NCBI RefSeq assembly: GCF_028613635.1
Contig: NZ_JAQRMY010000003.1
Span: 508,787-572,786, forward strand
From: Devosia sp. ZB163
GTDB taxonomy: Bacteria; Pseudomonadota; Alphaproteobacteria; Rhizobiales; Devosiaceae
Length of the DNA stretch: 64,000 nt
Direction: 5' to 3'
Shown here: positions 47,708-56,170 of the stretch, in pieces
Position numbering within the stretch: the stretch's first letter is position 1
How the letters are laid out: each line of letters begins with the position of its first letter
Program-made: the position numbers and the translations under genes
Notes under the pieces: model-generated
The model's input: only the letters and a program-made list of their open reading frames with translations
Database searches by the model: none
What the model was told of the DNA's origin: nothing

Positions 47708-48505
47708 TCACGCCGCCAGCCGCAGGGCGGGGCGCTTGTCGGCGGCATGCTCGACGGCCCAGTTCAGCGCGAGGTCGGCGACGGCTTCCCAGCCCTTGTC
47801 CATCAGGGTCCAGTGCGAGCGATCATCGAAGATCTTGAGCTCGGTGGTCGAGGCGGCCTTCTTCTGCTGGCGATAGATCGCGTCGGTCATCGAGGCGTCG
47901 GCGATCAGGTCCTTGCCGCCACCGATGAGCAGCAACGGGGCGCGGTTCTGCTTGGCCCAGTCGATCTTCATCGGGTTGATCACGCCGTCCCAGTAGGCCT
48001 TGCCGGGGGTCGGCACGATGTAGCGGTCATACTTGGCTTCCGGGTTGGGTTCCGTCTGGGCGAAGCGGGTCGAGAAGAACTTCAGCGACATGTGCTTGAC
48101 CTTCTTCCAGCTGAGCAGGTCGCTGAACACCGGCAGGGCCGAGACGAGGGCCTGGGGCCCGAGCGGCACGCCGGGGGTCGGTGCCGGGTTGATGGCAACA
48201 CCCGCTACACCGAGGCCGCGGGCCAGCAGCTGCTGCACGACGACGCCACCGAGCGAGTGGCCGATCAGGATGGGCCGTTCCGGCAGGGCCCGGATGATCC
48301 TTTCGAAGTGATCGACGATCTCGCGCTGGCCGACCTTGGCCAGTTCGGGCGCCGGGTCGGCCCGCAGCGCAGACGGGGCACGATCATCGAACGGCCAGGC
48401 GGGGGTGAGCACGGTGTAGCCCTGGGCTTCGTAGCGGGCCTTCACGTTTTCCCAGCTGAGGCTGTTGAGCCAGGCGCCGTGGATCAGAACGATTGTCTTG
48501 GTCAT
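47708..48505 (-). CDS. Alpha/beta hydrolase
   Basis: This 265-residue protein starts at ATG 48505 behind AGGAGAG. The fold shows the oxyanion region LIHGAWLNSLSWE, nucleophile elbow GHSLGG (Ser84), a late aspartate (GGGKDLIADASMTD) and histidine in DDRSHWTLMDKGW. No signal peptide is visible. It is a small esterase, lipase or lactonase-like enzyme of unknown substrate. It is divergent from the GlxA-type regulator, 108 bp away, which probably controls it. Confidence 0.85.
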   Translation of the reverse strand: MTKTIVLIHGAWLNSLSWENVKARYEAQGYTVLTPAWPFDDRAPSALRADPAPELAKVGQREIVDHFERIIRALPERPILIGHSLGGVVVQQLLARGLGVAGVAINPAPTPGVPLGPQALVSALPVFSDLLSWKKVKHMSLKFFSTRFAQTEPNPEAKYDRYIVPTPGKAYWDGVINPMKIDWAKQNRAPLLLIGGGKDLIADASMTDAIYRQQKKAASTTELKIFDDRSHWTLMDKGWEAVADLALNWAVEHAADKRPALRLAA

Positions 48506-48613
48506 TTTGGGTCTCTCCTTGTTTGGGCGAACCCTTGTCCGCCGCGATGTGATGACCCTAAGCTCAGCCCAGACGGGCGACGATTGCCGCAACTGACATA
48601 GTCGGGGCCAGAA

Positions 48614-49597
48614 GTGACAAAGACGACTGACGCACTCAGACACACCGAAATCGGCCTGCTGCTCTATCCCGGCTGCGCCATGGCCTCGGTGCATGGGCTC
48701 ACCGATGCGTTCCAGGTGGCCAACGACTATGCCCGCCAGCACGGCGGCGTGGACCGCATCCGAACCAGCCACTGGAAGCTGGGCGAGACCGGCTTCGCGC
48801 GCAGTCACGACAGCGATCCCGGCGCCGCCGGACAGCCCGACTACATCGTCATCCCCGGCCGGCTGGCCGATCCGCTGACCGCCGACGAGACGGCGGACTT
48901 CACGGGCTGGCTGCGCGAGCGTCACGGCACCGGAGCCACCATCGCCTCGATCTGCGGCGGGGCGTTCATGCTGGGCCATAGCGGACTGCTGTCGGGCCGC
49001 CGGGCGACAACGCACTGGCTCTACGCCGATGCGTTCGCCACCGCTTTCCCCGATGTGGAGGTCACCGCCGGTGACATGATCGTCGAGGACGGCGACATCA
49101 TCACCGCCGGCGGCATGCTGGCCTGGACCGACCTGGGCCTGCGGCTCATCCACCGCGTGCTCGGCCCGACGGTCGTCGGCGACACCGCCAAGTTCCTGCT
49201 CGTTGATCCCGCGGGCCGGGAACAGCGGCACTACAGCACGTTCGCGCCGCGTCTCTCACACGGCGACGATGCGGTACTGAGGGTTCAGCACTGGCTGCAA
49301 TCGCACGGCAGCGAGGAGATCAACATCGGAGCGCTGGCGGAGCGTGCCGGGCTCGAGACGCGCACCTTCCTCCGCCGCTTCCAGAAAGCGACGGGACTGC
49401 GGCCGACCGAGTATGTGCAGGCGCTGCGCATCGGCCTCGCGCGTGAGCGGCTGGAGTTCAGCCGCGACACGGTCGAGCGGATAGCCTGGAACGTCGGCTA
49501 CAAGGACCCATCGGCGTTCCGGCGCGTGTTCCAGAAGATGACCGGTCTCTCCGCCAGCGCCTACCGCGAGCGCTTCAGCGCTGCGGTGCGGACTTAG
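48614..49597 (+). CDS. GlxA-family AraC-type regulator with DJ-1/PfpI domain
   Basis: The 327-residue protein starts at GTG 48614. Residues about 10-185 form a DJ-1/PfpI-like amidotransferase domain with the cysteine elbow in SICGGAFMLG, and residues about 225-320 carry two AraC helix-turn-helix motifs (NIGALAERAGLETRTFLRRF; DTVERIAWNVGYKDPSAFRRVF). Such regulators usually act on the adjacent divergent operon, here the alpha/beta hydrolase. The ligand is unknown. Confidence 0.88.
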   Translation: MTKTTDALRHTEIGLLLYPGCAMASVHGLTDAFQVANDYARQHGGVDRIRTSHWKLGETGFARSHDSDPGAAGQPDYIVIPGRLADPLTADETADFTGWLRERHGTGATIASICGGAFMLGHSGLLSGRRATTHWLYADAFATAFPDVEVTAGDMIVEDGDIITAGGMLAWTDLGLRLIHRVLGPTVVGDTAKFLLVDPAGREQRHYSTFAPRLSHGDDAVLRVQHWLQSHGSEEINIGALAERAGLETRTFLRRFQKATGLRPTEYVQALRIGLARERLEFSRDTVERIAWNVGYKDPSAFRRVFQKMTGLSASAYRERFSAAVRT

Positions 49598-49607
49598 GTC
49601 AGCATCA

Positions 49608-49736
49608 TCAGTCCTCGGCGCCCTGGCGCGAAGGGCTTTGCCTGTCGGCGTAGACGGCGGCTGTCGAGAGGCCGAAGGGTTCGCCGTCAAGGTTGGCGAA
49701 GGCCAGTTCGATGGCCTGGCGCAGGTAGTCATGCAT
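49608..49736 (-). pseudogene. 5' remnant of a nucleoside/guanine deaminase-like gene
   Basis: The 42-codon frame begins MHDYLRQAIELAFANLDGEP and FG follows, very like the N-terminus of cytidine/guanine-deaminase-fold enzymes (pattern LRxAIxLAxxN-GGRPFGAVV). After PFG the similarity stops and a short tail leads to a stop. The zinc-binding HAE and PCxxC parts are missing, so it is a fragment that cannot be active. Confidence 0.5.
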
Positions 49737-49747
49737 CGTCGGAGCCC

Positions 49748-50401
49748 TCAACGCGCGCCGGCTGCGAGAAGGATCTTCTCGATTTCGGAGTAGCCCCTGC
49801 TGCGGGCGTGTGCGAGGGGCGGTATGCCATCGCCATCGGTAAGGTTCACGTTGGCGCCGGCATCGACGAGAAGCTGGACGATGGCGGTGTGACGCGCTCC
49901 ACCGTCGCCGAGGATGATCGCCTCGAGCAGGGCCGTCCAGTTGAGGTCGTTGATATGGTCGAGATCGGTGCCGGCCTCGATGAGGGCGCGCACGGTTTCG
50001 ATATGGCCGCGCTCGGCGGCGGGGATCAGGGCCGTGCCGCCGTAGCGGTTGGTGCTGCGCAGGTCGGCGCCATGGGCGAGCGTCATCCCGAGGATTTCCA
50101 GATGCCCTCGGGCGCCGGCAAACAGATAGGGACTGTCGTTGATGCGATCCTTGGCGTTGACGTCGGCGCCGGCTTCGATGAGGACGCGGGCGGCATCGAT
50201 ATTGTTGGCACGGGTGGCGACCAGCAGCGCGGTCTCGCCGTCGGCGTTGCGTGCATCGATCTCCGCACCGGCGGCAAGGAGCGAGGTGATGGCCGCAACA
50301 TCGTTGCCGGCCGCAGCGGAATGCAGTTCGTTCATTTCCTGACCCTGGACGGGAAAGGCGAGCGTCACGATCGCTGCAACCATCGAGACAATTCGGAACA
50401 T
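49748..50401 (-). CDS. Exported ankyrin-repeat protein
   Basis: The 217-residue protein starts at ATG 50401 with GGGAGG upstream and has a short signal peptide (about residues 1-20, ending VQG-QE). About six ankyrin repeats fill the rest, with the helix-turn pattern AIxxLLxAGAxIDARNxDGETALLxA repeated. It probably binds a protein partner in the periplasm. No enzymatic domain is present. It is divergent from the DUF4037 gene; the 241-bp gap between them shows nothing else. Confidence 0.85.
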   Translation of the reverse strand: MFRIVSMVAAIVTLAFPVQGQEMNELHSAAAGNDVAAITSLLAAGAEIDARNADGETALLVATRANNIDAARVLIEAGADVNAKDRINDSPYLFAGARGHLEILGMTLAHGADLRSTNRYGGTALIPAAERGHIETVRALIEAGTDLDHINDLNWTALLEAIILGDGGARHTAIVQLLVDAGANVNLTDGDGIPPLAHARSRGYSEIEKILLAAGAR

Positions 50402-50642
50402 TCTTGCCTCCCCTGTCGGTTGGCGCCAGCTTTGCCGGAGACTACCTGAGCCTGGTTGCAGCCTGGTTGATGGCAGCTGCACAAGCCTCATCAAAGTCCC
50501 CGCAGGAAGCGCCGCAGATGGTGCAGGACAGCGCCGTTGGAACGGCAGCAGTCGGCACGACAGCCTGTGCTGCGCAATCGGGTCCCCTTTGCGGCAGGCC
50601 CGCCTGCATCTATGACTTTGCGGCTTTGATGGAGGGGACATC

Positions 50643-51713
50643 GTGCAGGGCATCGAACTGTCGCGCCGTTTCTACGCCGAGGTTGTGCGGCCCTGGCTGA
50701 GCACGACAGCGCCCGGACTGCAGCATGCGGCCGCGCTGGTCGGCTATGGCTCGGAACTGCTTGGGTTCGACGACGAGCTCTCCAAGGACCACAACTGGGG
50801 GCCCCGGGTTCATGTCTTTCTCGGGCGCGAGAGTTTCGACCAGCGGGCTCACGGGCTGGTGGACGAGTTCCGGCGGATCGCGCCGACGCAATTTCTCGGT
50901 GAGCCGATCGGCTGGCGCAACCGGCCGCATCCTCCGGCTGGTGGCAGCGAGGCGGTCGGCGCCATGGACCACGGCCTCGAGATCCACACCGTCGAGGGCA
51001 CGCTCGATCGGATACTGGGCGTTCGCTCCGTCGACGGCCTCACCCCGCTGCAGTGGCTGGCCTTCCCGGAACAGCGGCTGCTTGCCTTCACGGGAGGCGG
51101 GGTCTTTCACGATGACGACGACCGGCTGACTCGGGCCAGGTCGGCACTGGCCTACTTTCCCGACGACGTCTGGCTCTACAAGATCGCCTGCCAGTGGCGC
51201 CGCATCGCCGAGGAGCAGGCTTTCGTCGGTCGGGCAGGGCAGGTCGGCGACGATCTGGGCTCACGCGTGGTCGCGAGCCGGCTCGCGCGCGACGTCATGC
51301 GGATGGCATTCCTCCTGTCCCGCCGCTACGCGCCGTACTCGAAATGGTTCGGCAGCGGGTTCGCCAGGCTGCCGCTCGCGGACGCGCTCACACCAATTCT
51401 GCGGCAGGTCCTCGTGGCCGAGCATTGGCAGGAGCGCGGCGAGGCACTGGCGTCGGCCTATCTCGTGCTGGCCCGTCGCCAACAGGCGGATGGCATCGGG
51501 GGCAAGGTCGAGCCGGTGATCGGCCCCTACCACGAACGTCCGTTCACGACGATCAACGCCGACGACCTGGTTGCAGCAACGCTCACGGGCGTTGAGGCCC
51601 CCTCCATCCGCTTCCTGCCGGTGGTCGGCTCCATCGACCACGTGAGCGACCTCACTCCCGTGCTCGAGAATCCGCCGGCGACGCAGCGGATGATGCACGC
51701 GCTGCTCGGCTGA
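50643..51713 (+). CDS. DUF4037 nucleotidyltransferase-like protein
   Basis: This 356-residue protein starts at GTG 50643 behind GGAGGGG. The N-terminal GYGSELLGFDDELSKDHNWGPR matches the nucleotidyltransferase-like core of the DUF4037 family, with acidic residues (FDDELSKDH) that could hold metal. The C-terminal half is helical (WLYKIACQWRRIAEEQAF...LVASRLARDVMRMAFLLSRRY). Function is unknown for the family. The neighbours give no hint. Confidence 0.8.
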   Translation: MQGIELSRRFYAEVVRPWLSTTAPGLQHAAALVGYGSELLGFDDELSKDHNWGPRVHVFLGRESFDQRAHGLVDEFRRIAPTQFLGEPIGWRNRPHPPAGGSEAVGAMDHGLEIHTVEGTLDRILGVRSVDGLTPLQWLAFPEQRLLAFTGGGVFHDDDDRLTRARSALAYFPDDVWLYKIACQWRRIAEEQAFVGRAGQVGDDLGSRVVASRLARDVMRMAFLLSRRYAPYSKWFGSGFARLPLADALTPILRQVLVAEHWQERGEALASAYLVLARRQQADGIGGKVEPVIGPYHERPFTTINADDLVAATLTGVEAPSIRFLPVVGSIDHVSDLTPVLENPPATQRMMHALLG

Positions 51714-51725
51714 CGGGGAAGGTGC

Positions 51726-52745
51726 TCACGCGCGTCGTCGTCGTGACTTGGCGAAGGTGTCGAAGGCGACGGCGAGCACGATGATGACGCCGATGATGAT
51801 CTGCTGGATGTAGGACGAGACGTTGAGGATCACGAGGCCGTTGATCAGGACGCCGATGAGCAGCGAGCCGATGACGGTGCCGAAGATAGTGCCGACGCCG
51901 CCGAACAGGCTCGTGCCGCCGATCACCACCGAGGCGATGACGGTGAGCTCGTAACCGGTGCCGGCGACGGCCTCGGCCGAGTTGAGGCGCGCGGCGAGGA
52001 CGAATGCCGAGAGCCCGGCGAAGAAGCCCATGATCACGTAGACCGAGCAGATGATCCAGTTGACGTTGAGGCCCGAGAGGCGCGCCGCCTCGGGGTTGCC
52101 GCCCACGGCATAGACGCGGCGGCCGTAGCGCGTGTAGCTGAGCACGATGTGGGCGAGGACGGCGGCGATCACGAAGATGATCACCGGGACCGGCACCTCG
52201 AACACCTTGCCCTGGCCCCACCAGGCGAAATCCTTGTCGAAACCCGAGATCGGACCACCGGCCGCGAACAGCAGCGCTGCCCCGCGGAAGACCGACATGC
52301 CGCCGAGGGTGACGACGAACGGGGGCACCTTGAACCGGGTGATGGCGAAGCCCTGCACATAGCCGCCGATGAGGCCGATGGCGATGGCGCCGAGCGCGGC
52401 AAGCTGCCAGCCATAGCCGATGGCGTCGTCGCCGACGGTGAAGCGGTCCGACAGTCCGCCCTTGGCGATGGCCGCCGCAACGAGCCCGGCAAAGGCGAGG
52501 AGCGAGCCGATCGAGAGGTCGATGCCGGCGGTGAGGATGACGAACGTCATGCCGATGGCGAGAAGGCCGGTGATCGACACCTGCCGCGCCACGTTGAACA
52601 GGTTCACCGAGGTGAAGAAGCGCGGCTCGAGCAGCGCGAACACGGCCATCAGCACGATGAGGAAGATGAGCGGCGCGAAACGCGCGGCGAAGCCGAATGG
52701 GTCGAAGCCTGCGGATTTTTCTGGAGTTGCTCTGAGTTCGGTCAC
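51726..52745 (-). CDS. Ribose-type sugar ABC transporter permease (RbsC-like)
   Basis: The protein is 339 residues from GTG 52745, which follows GAGGGG; an ATG at 52784 overlaps the ATPase gene and lacks a good ribosome site. It has 8-10 hydrophobic spans and the family's conserved GIDLSIGSLLAFAGLVAA and GGTSLFGGVGTIFGTVIGSLLIG segments. It works with the dual ATPase at 52765 and the binding protein at 54363. Substrate is unknown. Confidence 0.9.
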   Translation of the reverse strand: MTELRATPEKSAGFDPFGFAARFAPLIFLIVLMAVFALLEPRFFTSVNLFNVARQVSITGLLAIGMTFVILTAGIDLSIGSLLAFAGLVAAAIAKGGLSDRFTVGDDAIGYGWQLAALGAIAIGLIGGYVQGFAITRFKVPPFVVTLGGMSVFRGAALLFAAGGPISGFDKDFAWWGQGKVFEVPVPVIIFVIAAVLAHIVLSYTRYGRRVYAVGGNPEAARLSGLNVNWIICSVYVIMGFFAGLSAFVLAARLNSAEAVAGTGYELTVIASVVIGGTSLFGGVGTIFGTVIGSLLIGVLINGLVILNVSSYIQQIIIGVIIVLAVAFDTFAKSRRRRA

Positions 52746-52764
52746 CTGATCCCCCTCGGTGCGC

Positions 52765-54300
52765 TCATGCCGCCTCGCCGACACTGAGCGTCATCATCGT
52801 CATCAGCTTTTCCTGGTCGGCGTCGTCGCGCCGGATTTCGCCGGTCACCACGCCCTCGCGCATCGTGACGATGCGGTCGGAGATGGCGAGAATTTCGGGG
52901 AGCTCGGAGGAGATGGCGATCACGGCGATGCCGGCATTGGCCATCTCGAACAGCAGGTTGTGGACCTCGACCTTGGCACCGACGTCGATGCCGCGGGTCG
53001 GCTCGTCGACGATCAGTACTCGGGGGCCAAGCGCCAGCCAGCGCGCCAGCACCACCTTCTGCTGGTTGCCGCCCGAGAGGTTGCCGACCAGCTGGTCGGG
53101 CCCGGCCATGCGGATGTTGAGCTTCCGGCGGTACTCGTCGACCAGCCCGAGTTCCTTGTCGGCGGAGACGAAGGAGAGGGCATTGCTGATCCGGTCGAGC
53201 ACGGTGATCGACAGGTTCGTGCGGATGGCGAGGGCGAGGAACAGCGCCTGCTGCTTCCGATCCTCGGGCACGAGGCCGATGCCGTGGCGGATCGCCTCCT
53301 GCGGCGTGCGGATGCTGACCGGTTCGCCGTCGACGAGGATGCGGCCGGAATCGAAGGGGTCTGCACCAAAGATGGCGCGTGCGGTCTCGGTGCGACCGGC
53401 GCCGACGAGTCCGGCAAGGCCGAGGATCTCGCCGCTCCGCACCTTGAACGATACGTTGCGCAGCTCGATGGCATGGGGCGAGGTAGGCGTGCGGAGCCGG
53501 ACGAGGTCCTCGACCGCGAGCGCCACGGGACCGACCAGGCCGGCGCTGCGGCGGGCGAGCAACCCGCTGAGCTCGCGGCCGACCATCAGGCGGATGATGC
53601 CTTCGATGCTTGTCTCGGCAACCGCGCCGGCGCCGGCATTCCGGCCGTCGCGCAGCACGGTGTAGTTGTCGCAGATCTCGAACACTTCCTCGAGCCGGTG
53701 TGTGACGAAGATGGTCGAGATGCCTTCCGACTTGAGGGTGCGGACGAGGCGGAAGAGCTTTTCGACTTCGGCGCGGCTCAGAGCGGAGGTCGGCTCGTCC
53801 ATGACGATGAGCTTGCTCTGCATCGACAATGCGCGGGCGATCTCGACCAGCTGCTGCTCGGCCACCGAGAGGTCGCGCACGAGCGTGCGGACGCTGCGAT
53901 CGAGTCCCAGCCGCCGGGTGAGGGCGGAGGTGGCCGACTCCAGCTCGGCGCGATTGATGAACAGGCGGGATCCCGGCTCGCGCCCGATGAACACATTGTC
54001 GGCGATCGACATGTTCGGGGCGAGGGTGAACTCCTGGTAGATGGTGACGATGCCGCGCTGCTGCGCCTCGTGCGGATTGGCGAGGACCACCGCCTTGCCG
54101 TCGATCTCGATCGTGCCGGCATTGGCCGACTGGGCCCCGGCAAGGATCTTGAGCAGGGTGGATTTGCCGGCGCCGTTCTCGCCGAGGAGCGCGTGCACCT
54201 CGCCGGCGGCGACGGTGAACGAGACGTCGTCCAGCGCCTTGACGCCGGGAAACGACTTGGAGATGCCGCTCATCCTGAGCAGGGGTGGGGCAGTGTCCAT
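52765..54300 (-). CDS. Ribose-type sugar ABC transporter ATP-binding protein (RbsA-like)
   Basis: This 511-residue protein holds two fused ABC domains. The first has Walker A GENGAGKST (40-48) and signature LSVAEQQ; the second has the degenerate Walker A GLVGAGRTE usual in this family and signature LSGGNQQKV. It energises import of a pentose, hexose or polyol. The 19-bp space to the permease gene suggests one transcript. Confidence 0.92.
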   Translation of the reverse strand: MDTAPPLLRMSGISKSFPGVKALDDVSFTVAAGEVHALLGENGAGKSTLLKILAGAQSANAGTIEIDGKAVVLANPHEAQQRGIVTIYQEFTLAPNMSIADNVFIGREPGSRLFINRAELESATSALTRRLGLDRSVRTLVRDLSVAEQQLVEIARALSMQSKLIVMDEPTSALSRAEVEKLFRLVRTLKSEGISTIFVTHRLEEVFEICDNYTVLRDGRNAGAGAVAETSIEGIIRLMVGRELSGLLARRSAGLVGPVALAVEDLVRLRTPTSPHAIELRNVSFKVRSGEILGLAGLVGAGRTETARAIFGADPFDSGRILVDGEPVSIRTPQEAIRHGIGLVPEDRKQQALFLALAIRTNLSITVLDRISNALSFVSADKELGLVDEYRRKLNIRMAGPDQLVGNLSGGNQQKVVLARWLALGPRVLIVDEPTRGIDVGAKVEVHNLLFEMANAGIAVIAISSELPEILAISDRIVTMREGVVTGEIRRDDADQEKLMTMMTLSVGEAA

Positions 54301-54326
54301 CGTGGCGTTGCTCGCGTGGCGATGGC

Positions 54327-54348
54327 CGGGCCGCCCGGAAGCGGCCCG
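54327..54348 (-). other. Intercistronic GC-rich stem-loop after the binding-protein gene
   Basis: CGGGCCGC (54327-54334) and GCGGCCCG (54341-54348) form an 8-bp stem with a 6-base loop between the binding-protein stop and the ATPase start. No T-run follows. Confidence 0.65.
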
Positions 54349-54362
54349 TACCGGATGGGCGG

Positions 54363-55310
54363 TTACTTTACCTCGCCCAGGCGCTCGCCGACATCGAGGT
54401 TGTCCTTGGTGATGGCGACAGGCGTCAGCAGCGTCACCTGCTCGGCGGGCTTGGTGCCGTTCTTGACGAAATCCATGAGGATCTGGACGCCGGTGGAGCT
54501 CTGCTTGCCGGGGAACTGCTCGATGGTCGCGGTGAGCCCGCCGTCGCGCACCTGCGCCAGCGCTTCGGGCAGCGCGTCGAAGCCGATGATGGCGATGCCG
54601 GTGAGGCCGCGGCCCTTGACCGCTTCCATGGCGCCCAGCGCCATGTCGTCATTGGCGGCGACGATCACCTGCGGCGGTTCGGCGAGGCCGGACAGCGCGG
54701 CTTCGGTCACGGACAGGCCCTTGGCGCGGTCGAAGCCGGCGGTCTGCTCGAAGACGATCTTGTACTTGTCGCCGGCGGCGTCGAGCACGTTGTGAAGACC
54801 CTTGTTCCGGTCGATGGCCGGCGAGGCGCCGGACTGTCCCTGCAGGTTGATGATGGTCGCACCCTGGGGGAACATCTGGACGATCAGGTTGCCCTGCGCT
54901 TCGCCGCCCTTGACGTTATCGGCGCCGACATGGGCGAGGATGCCGTCAACCGAGGCGACGCGGCGGTCGACGGTGACGACGGGAATGTTGGCTTCGATCG
55001 CCTGCTGGATGGCCGGGGCCATGGCATCGACCTCGTTGGGGCTGATGATGATGCCCTTGACGCCGCGTGCGATGGCCGCCTCGACGTCAGCCGTCTGCTT
55101 GGGAGAGGACACCTGGCCGTCGCTCTCGATCGGCGTGCCACCCTGTGCCTCAACGGCGGTCTTCATGGCGTTCATCATGTGCACGAAGAACGGAAACGTC
55201 AGGCCCGGAACGGATGTCAGGATCTCGGGTTTGTCCTGGGCCATGGCGGCGCCGTTCAAGACGAGCGCAAGGCTGCCGGCGACGGCTATCGACTTGATCA
55301 AACGATGCAT
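54363..55310 (-). CDS. Ribose-type sugar-binding protein (RbsB-like)
   Basis: The 315-residue protein has a signal peptide ending AMA-QD and starts at ATG 55310 after GGGAGGAA. It is a type-I periplasmic-binding fold (family 4) with LTSVPGLTFPFFVHMMNAMK, GVKGIIISPNEVDAMAPAI and VIVAANDDMALGAMEAV. It is first of the ribose-type operon, followed by the ATPase and permease. A dyad with arms ACGCTCT and AGAGCGT (55322-55341) lies in its 5' untranslated region just before the ribosome site and may be an operator or a leader hairpin. Confidence 0.9.
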   Translation of the reverse strand: MHRLIKSIAVAGSLALVLNGAAMAQDKPEILTSVPGLTFPFFVHMMNAMKTAVEAQGGTPIESDGQVSSPKQTADVEAAIARGVKGIIISPNEVDAMAPAIQQAIEANIPVVTVDRRVASVDGILAHVGADNVKGGEAQGNLIVQMFPQGATIINLQGQSGASPAIDRNKGLHNVLDAAGDKYKIVFEQTAGFDRAKGLSVTEAALSGLAEPPQVIVAANDDMALGAMEAVKGRGLTGIAIIGFDALPEALAQVRDGGLTATIEQFPGKQSSTGVQILMDFVKNGTKPAEQVTLLTPVAITKDNLDVGERLGEVK

Positions 55311-55666
55311 AGTTTCCTCCCACGCTCTTTCTGCAGAGCGTTCGACAGAGTGCCGCAGCGGAGGCGAAAGTCAATGAGCCTGAAGTCGTTGTCGATAGGA
55401 GTACTTTCCGTATCGGCGGGTACGACTGCGCTATAGGTGACGCGAAAGACCGTGGTGAATGTACGATACTGTACAAATCCATGAGCACCTGGGCGTCTGC
55501 TGGTCATTCATCAAGCGCGGCGTCGTCGGGTGCATACAATTGACATTAATGCGCGCAATAGAGTAATTGCGTAAAATTGTCCAGTTTAACTCGGACGATG
55601 TGTAGTAATTGCGCAGATGCGTACTGATGTACGCGTAAACGCTACGTAGTAACATGGGAGTAACGC
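55311..55666. promoter_or_regulatory. 356-bp low-GC divergent region with several dyads and direct repeats
   Basis: No gene is seen. From the left: the dyad ACGCTCT-N6-AGAGCGT (55322-55341); TGTAC-N6-GTACA (55460-55475); a consensus TTGACA on the plus strand (55540-55545); two direct copies of AGTAATTGCG (55562-55571 and 55604-55613), 42 bp apart; and GCGTAC-N4-GTACGC (55619-55634). The right half is clearly less GC-rich than the surrounding DNA. It should carry the promoters of the ribose-type operon (left) and of the 130-residue protein (right). Confidence 0.5.
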
Positions 55667-56059
55667 ATGACAACGGAACATGAAGGACATGCGAAAGTCG
55701 GGTTCGCAGTGAGCGAGAAGGAATTCGAAGTTGCCCGCCTCGACAGCCAGCCCAAGGATTTCTCGTGGCCAAGGCTGTTCGCGGGGGATTGCACCCTGAG
55801 CGGGAACAATCTGCGCGTCTTCGACAATGGAACGGCCGAGTGGCGCGCAAGCGTCATGTCGCAGGATGACGGCGAGGATTCCTGGGGATGCCGGTTCCAG
55901 TTCCAGGACGACCACGGGGTCGTCATCTGGCAGCACGGCTGGATATGGTCCCCGACGCTTCACCCGACCCCGGTCGACTGGGTGAGCCTGAACCAGATCT
56001 TCTTCCCCTCGTACATCTTCCAGAGCCTCTCGAGGGTCGTGATGGAATATCACTGCTGA
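55667..56059 (+). CDS. Hypothetical protein, 130 residues
   Basis: I do not recognise this gene with confidence. It has a clear ATG with GGGAG 6-7 bases upstream, no signal peptide and no membrane span. It is acidic and very rich in aromatic residues, with eight tryptophans, and ends MEYHC. The pattern F-W-LFAGDCTLS, then DNGTAEWRA, then DSWGCRF-F-D, suggests a beta-sandwich and faintly recalls the DUF6294 family of actinobacterial proteins. It stands alone, in DNA of lower GC content than its neighbours, so acquisition by transfer is possible. Confidence 0.6.
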   Translation: MTTEHEGHAKVGFAVSEKEFEVARLDSQPKDFSWPRLFAGDCTLSGNNLRVFDNGTAEWRASVMSQDDGEDSWGCRFQFQDDHGVVIWQHGWIWSPTLHPTPVDWVSLNQIFFPSYIFQSLSRVVMEYHC

Positions 56060-56141
56060 GCGGCGGTCCCGGCGCATAGTCGAGGACAACTCGACCGCGT
56101 GCGATAGGAGTCATGAGACGAACCGCTTCGGCGCATGTCGG

Positions 56142-56166
56142 CTTCTGCATCAACGTGCTGGCGAGC
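56142..56166 (+). repeat. Left copy of a 25-bp inverted repeat (flavin reductase relic)
   Basis: This 25-bp stretch is the exact reverse complement of 56459-56483, inside the flavin reductase gene. Read on the plus strand it encodes FCINVLAS in the same codons as the real gene, preceded by HVG where the gene has HGA. It looks like the remains of a second, oppositely oriented flavin reductase. Confidence 0.7.
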
Positions 56167-56170
56167 CTCT

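Noticed and set aside
48506-49231. Extension of the alpha/beta hydrolase frame far upstream
   Set aside because: It would overlap the divergent GlxA-type gene; the ATG at 48505 has a strong ribosome site and the fold begins there.
52759-54795. 678-codon open frame antisense to the RbsA-like gene
   Set aside because: The opposite strand encodes two intact ABC ATPase domains; this frame has no recognisable sequence.
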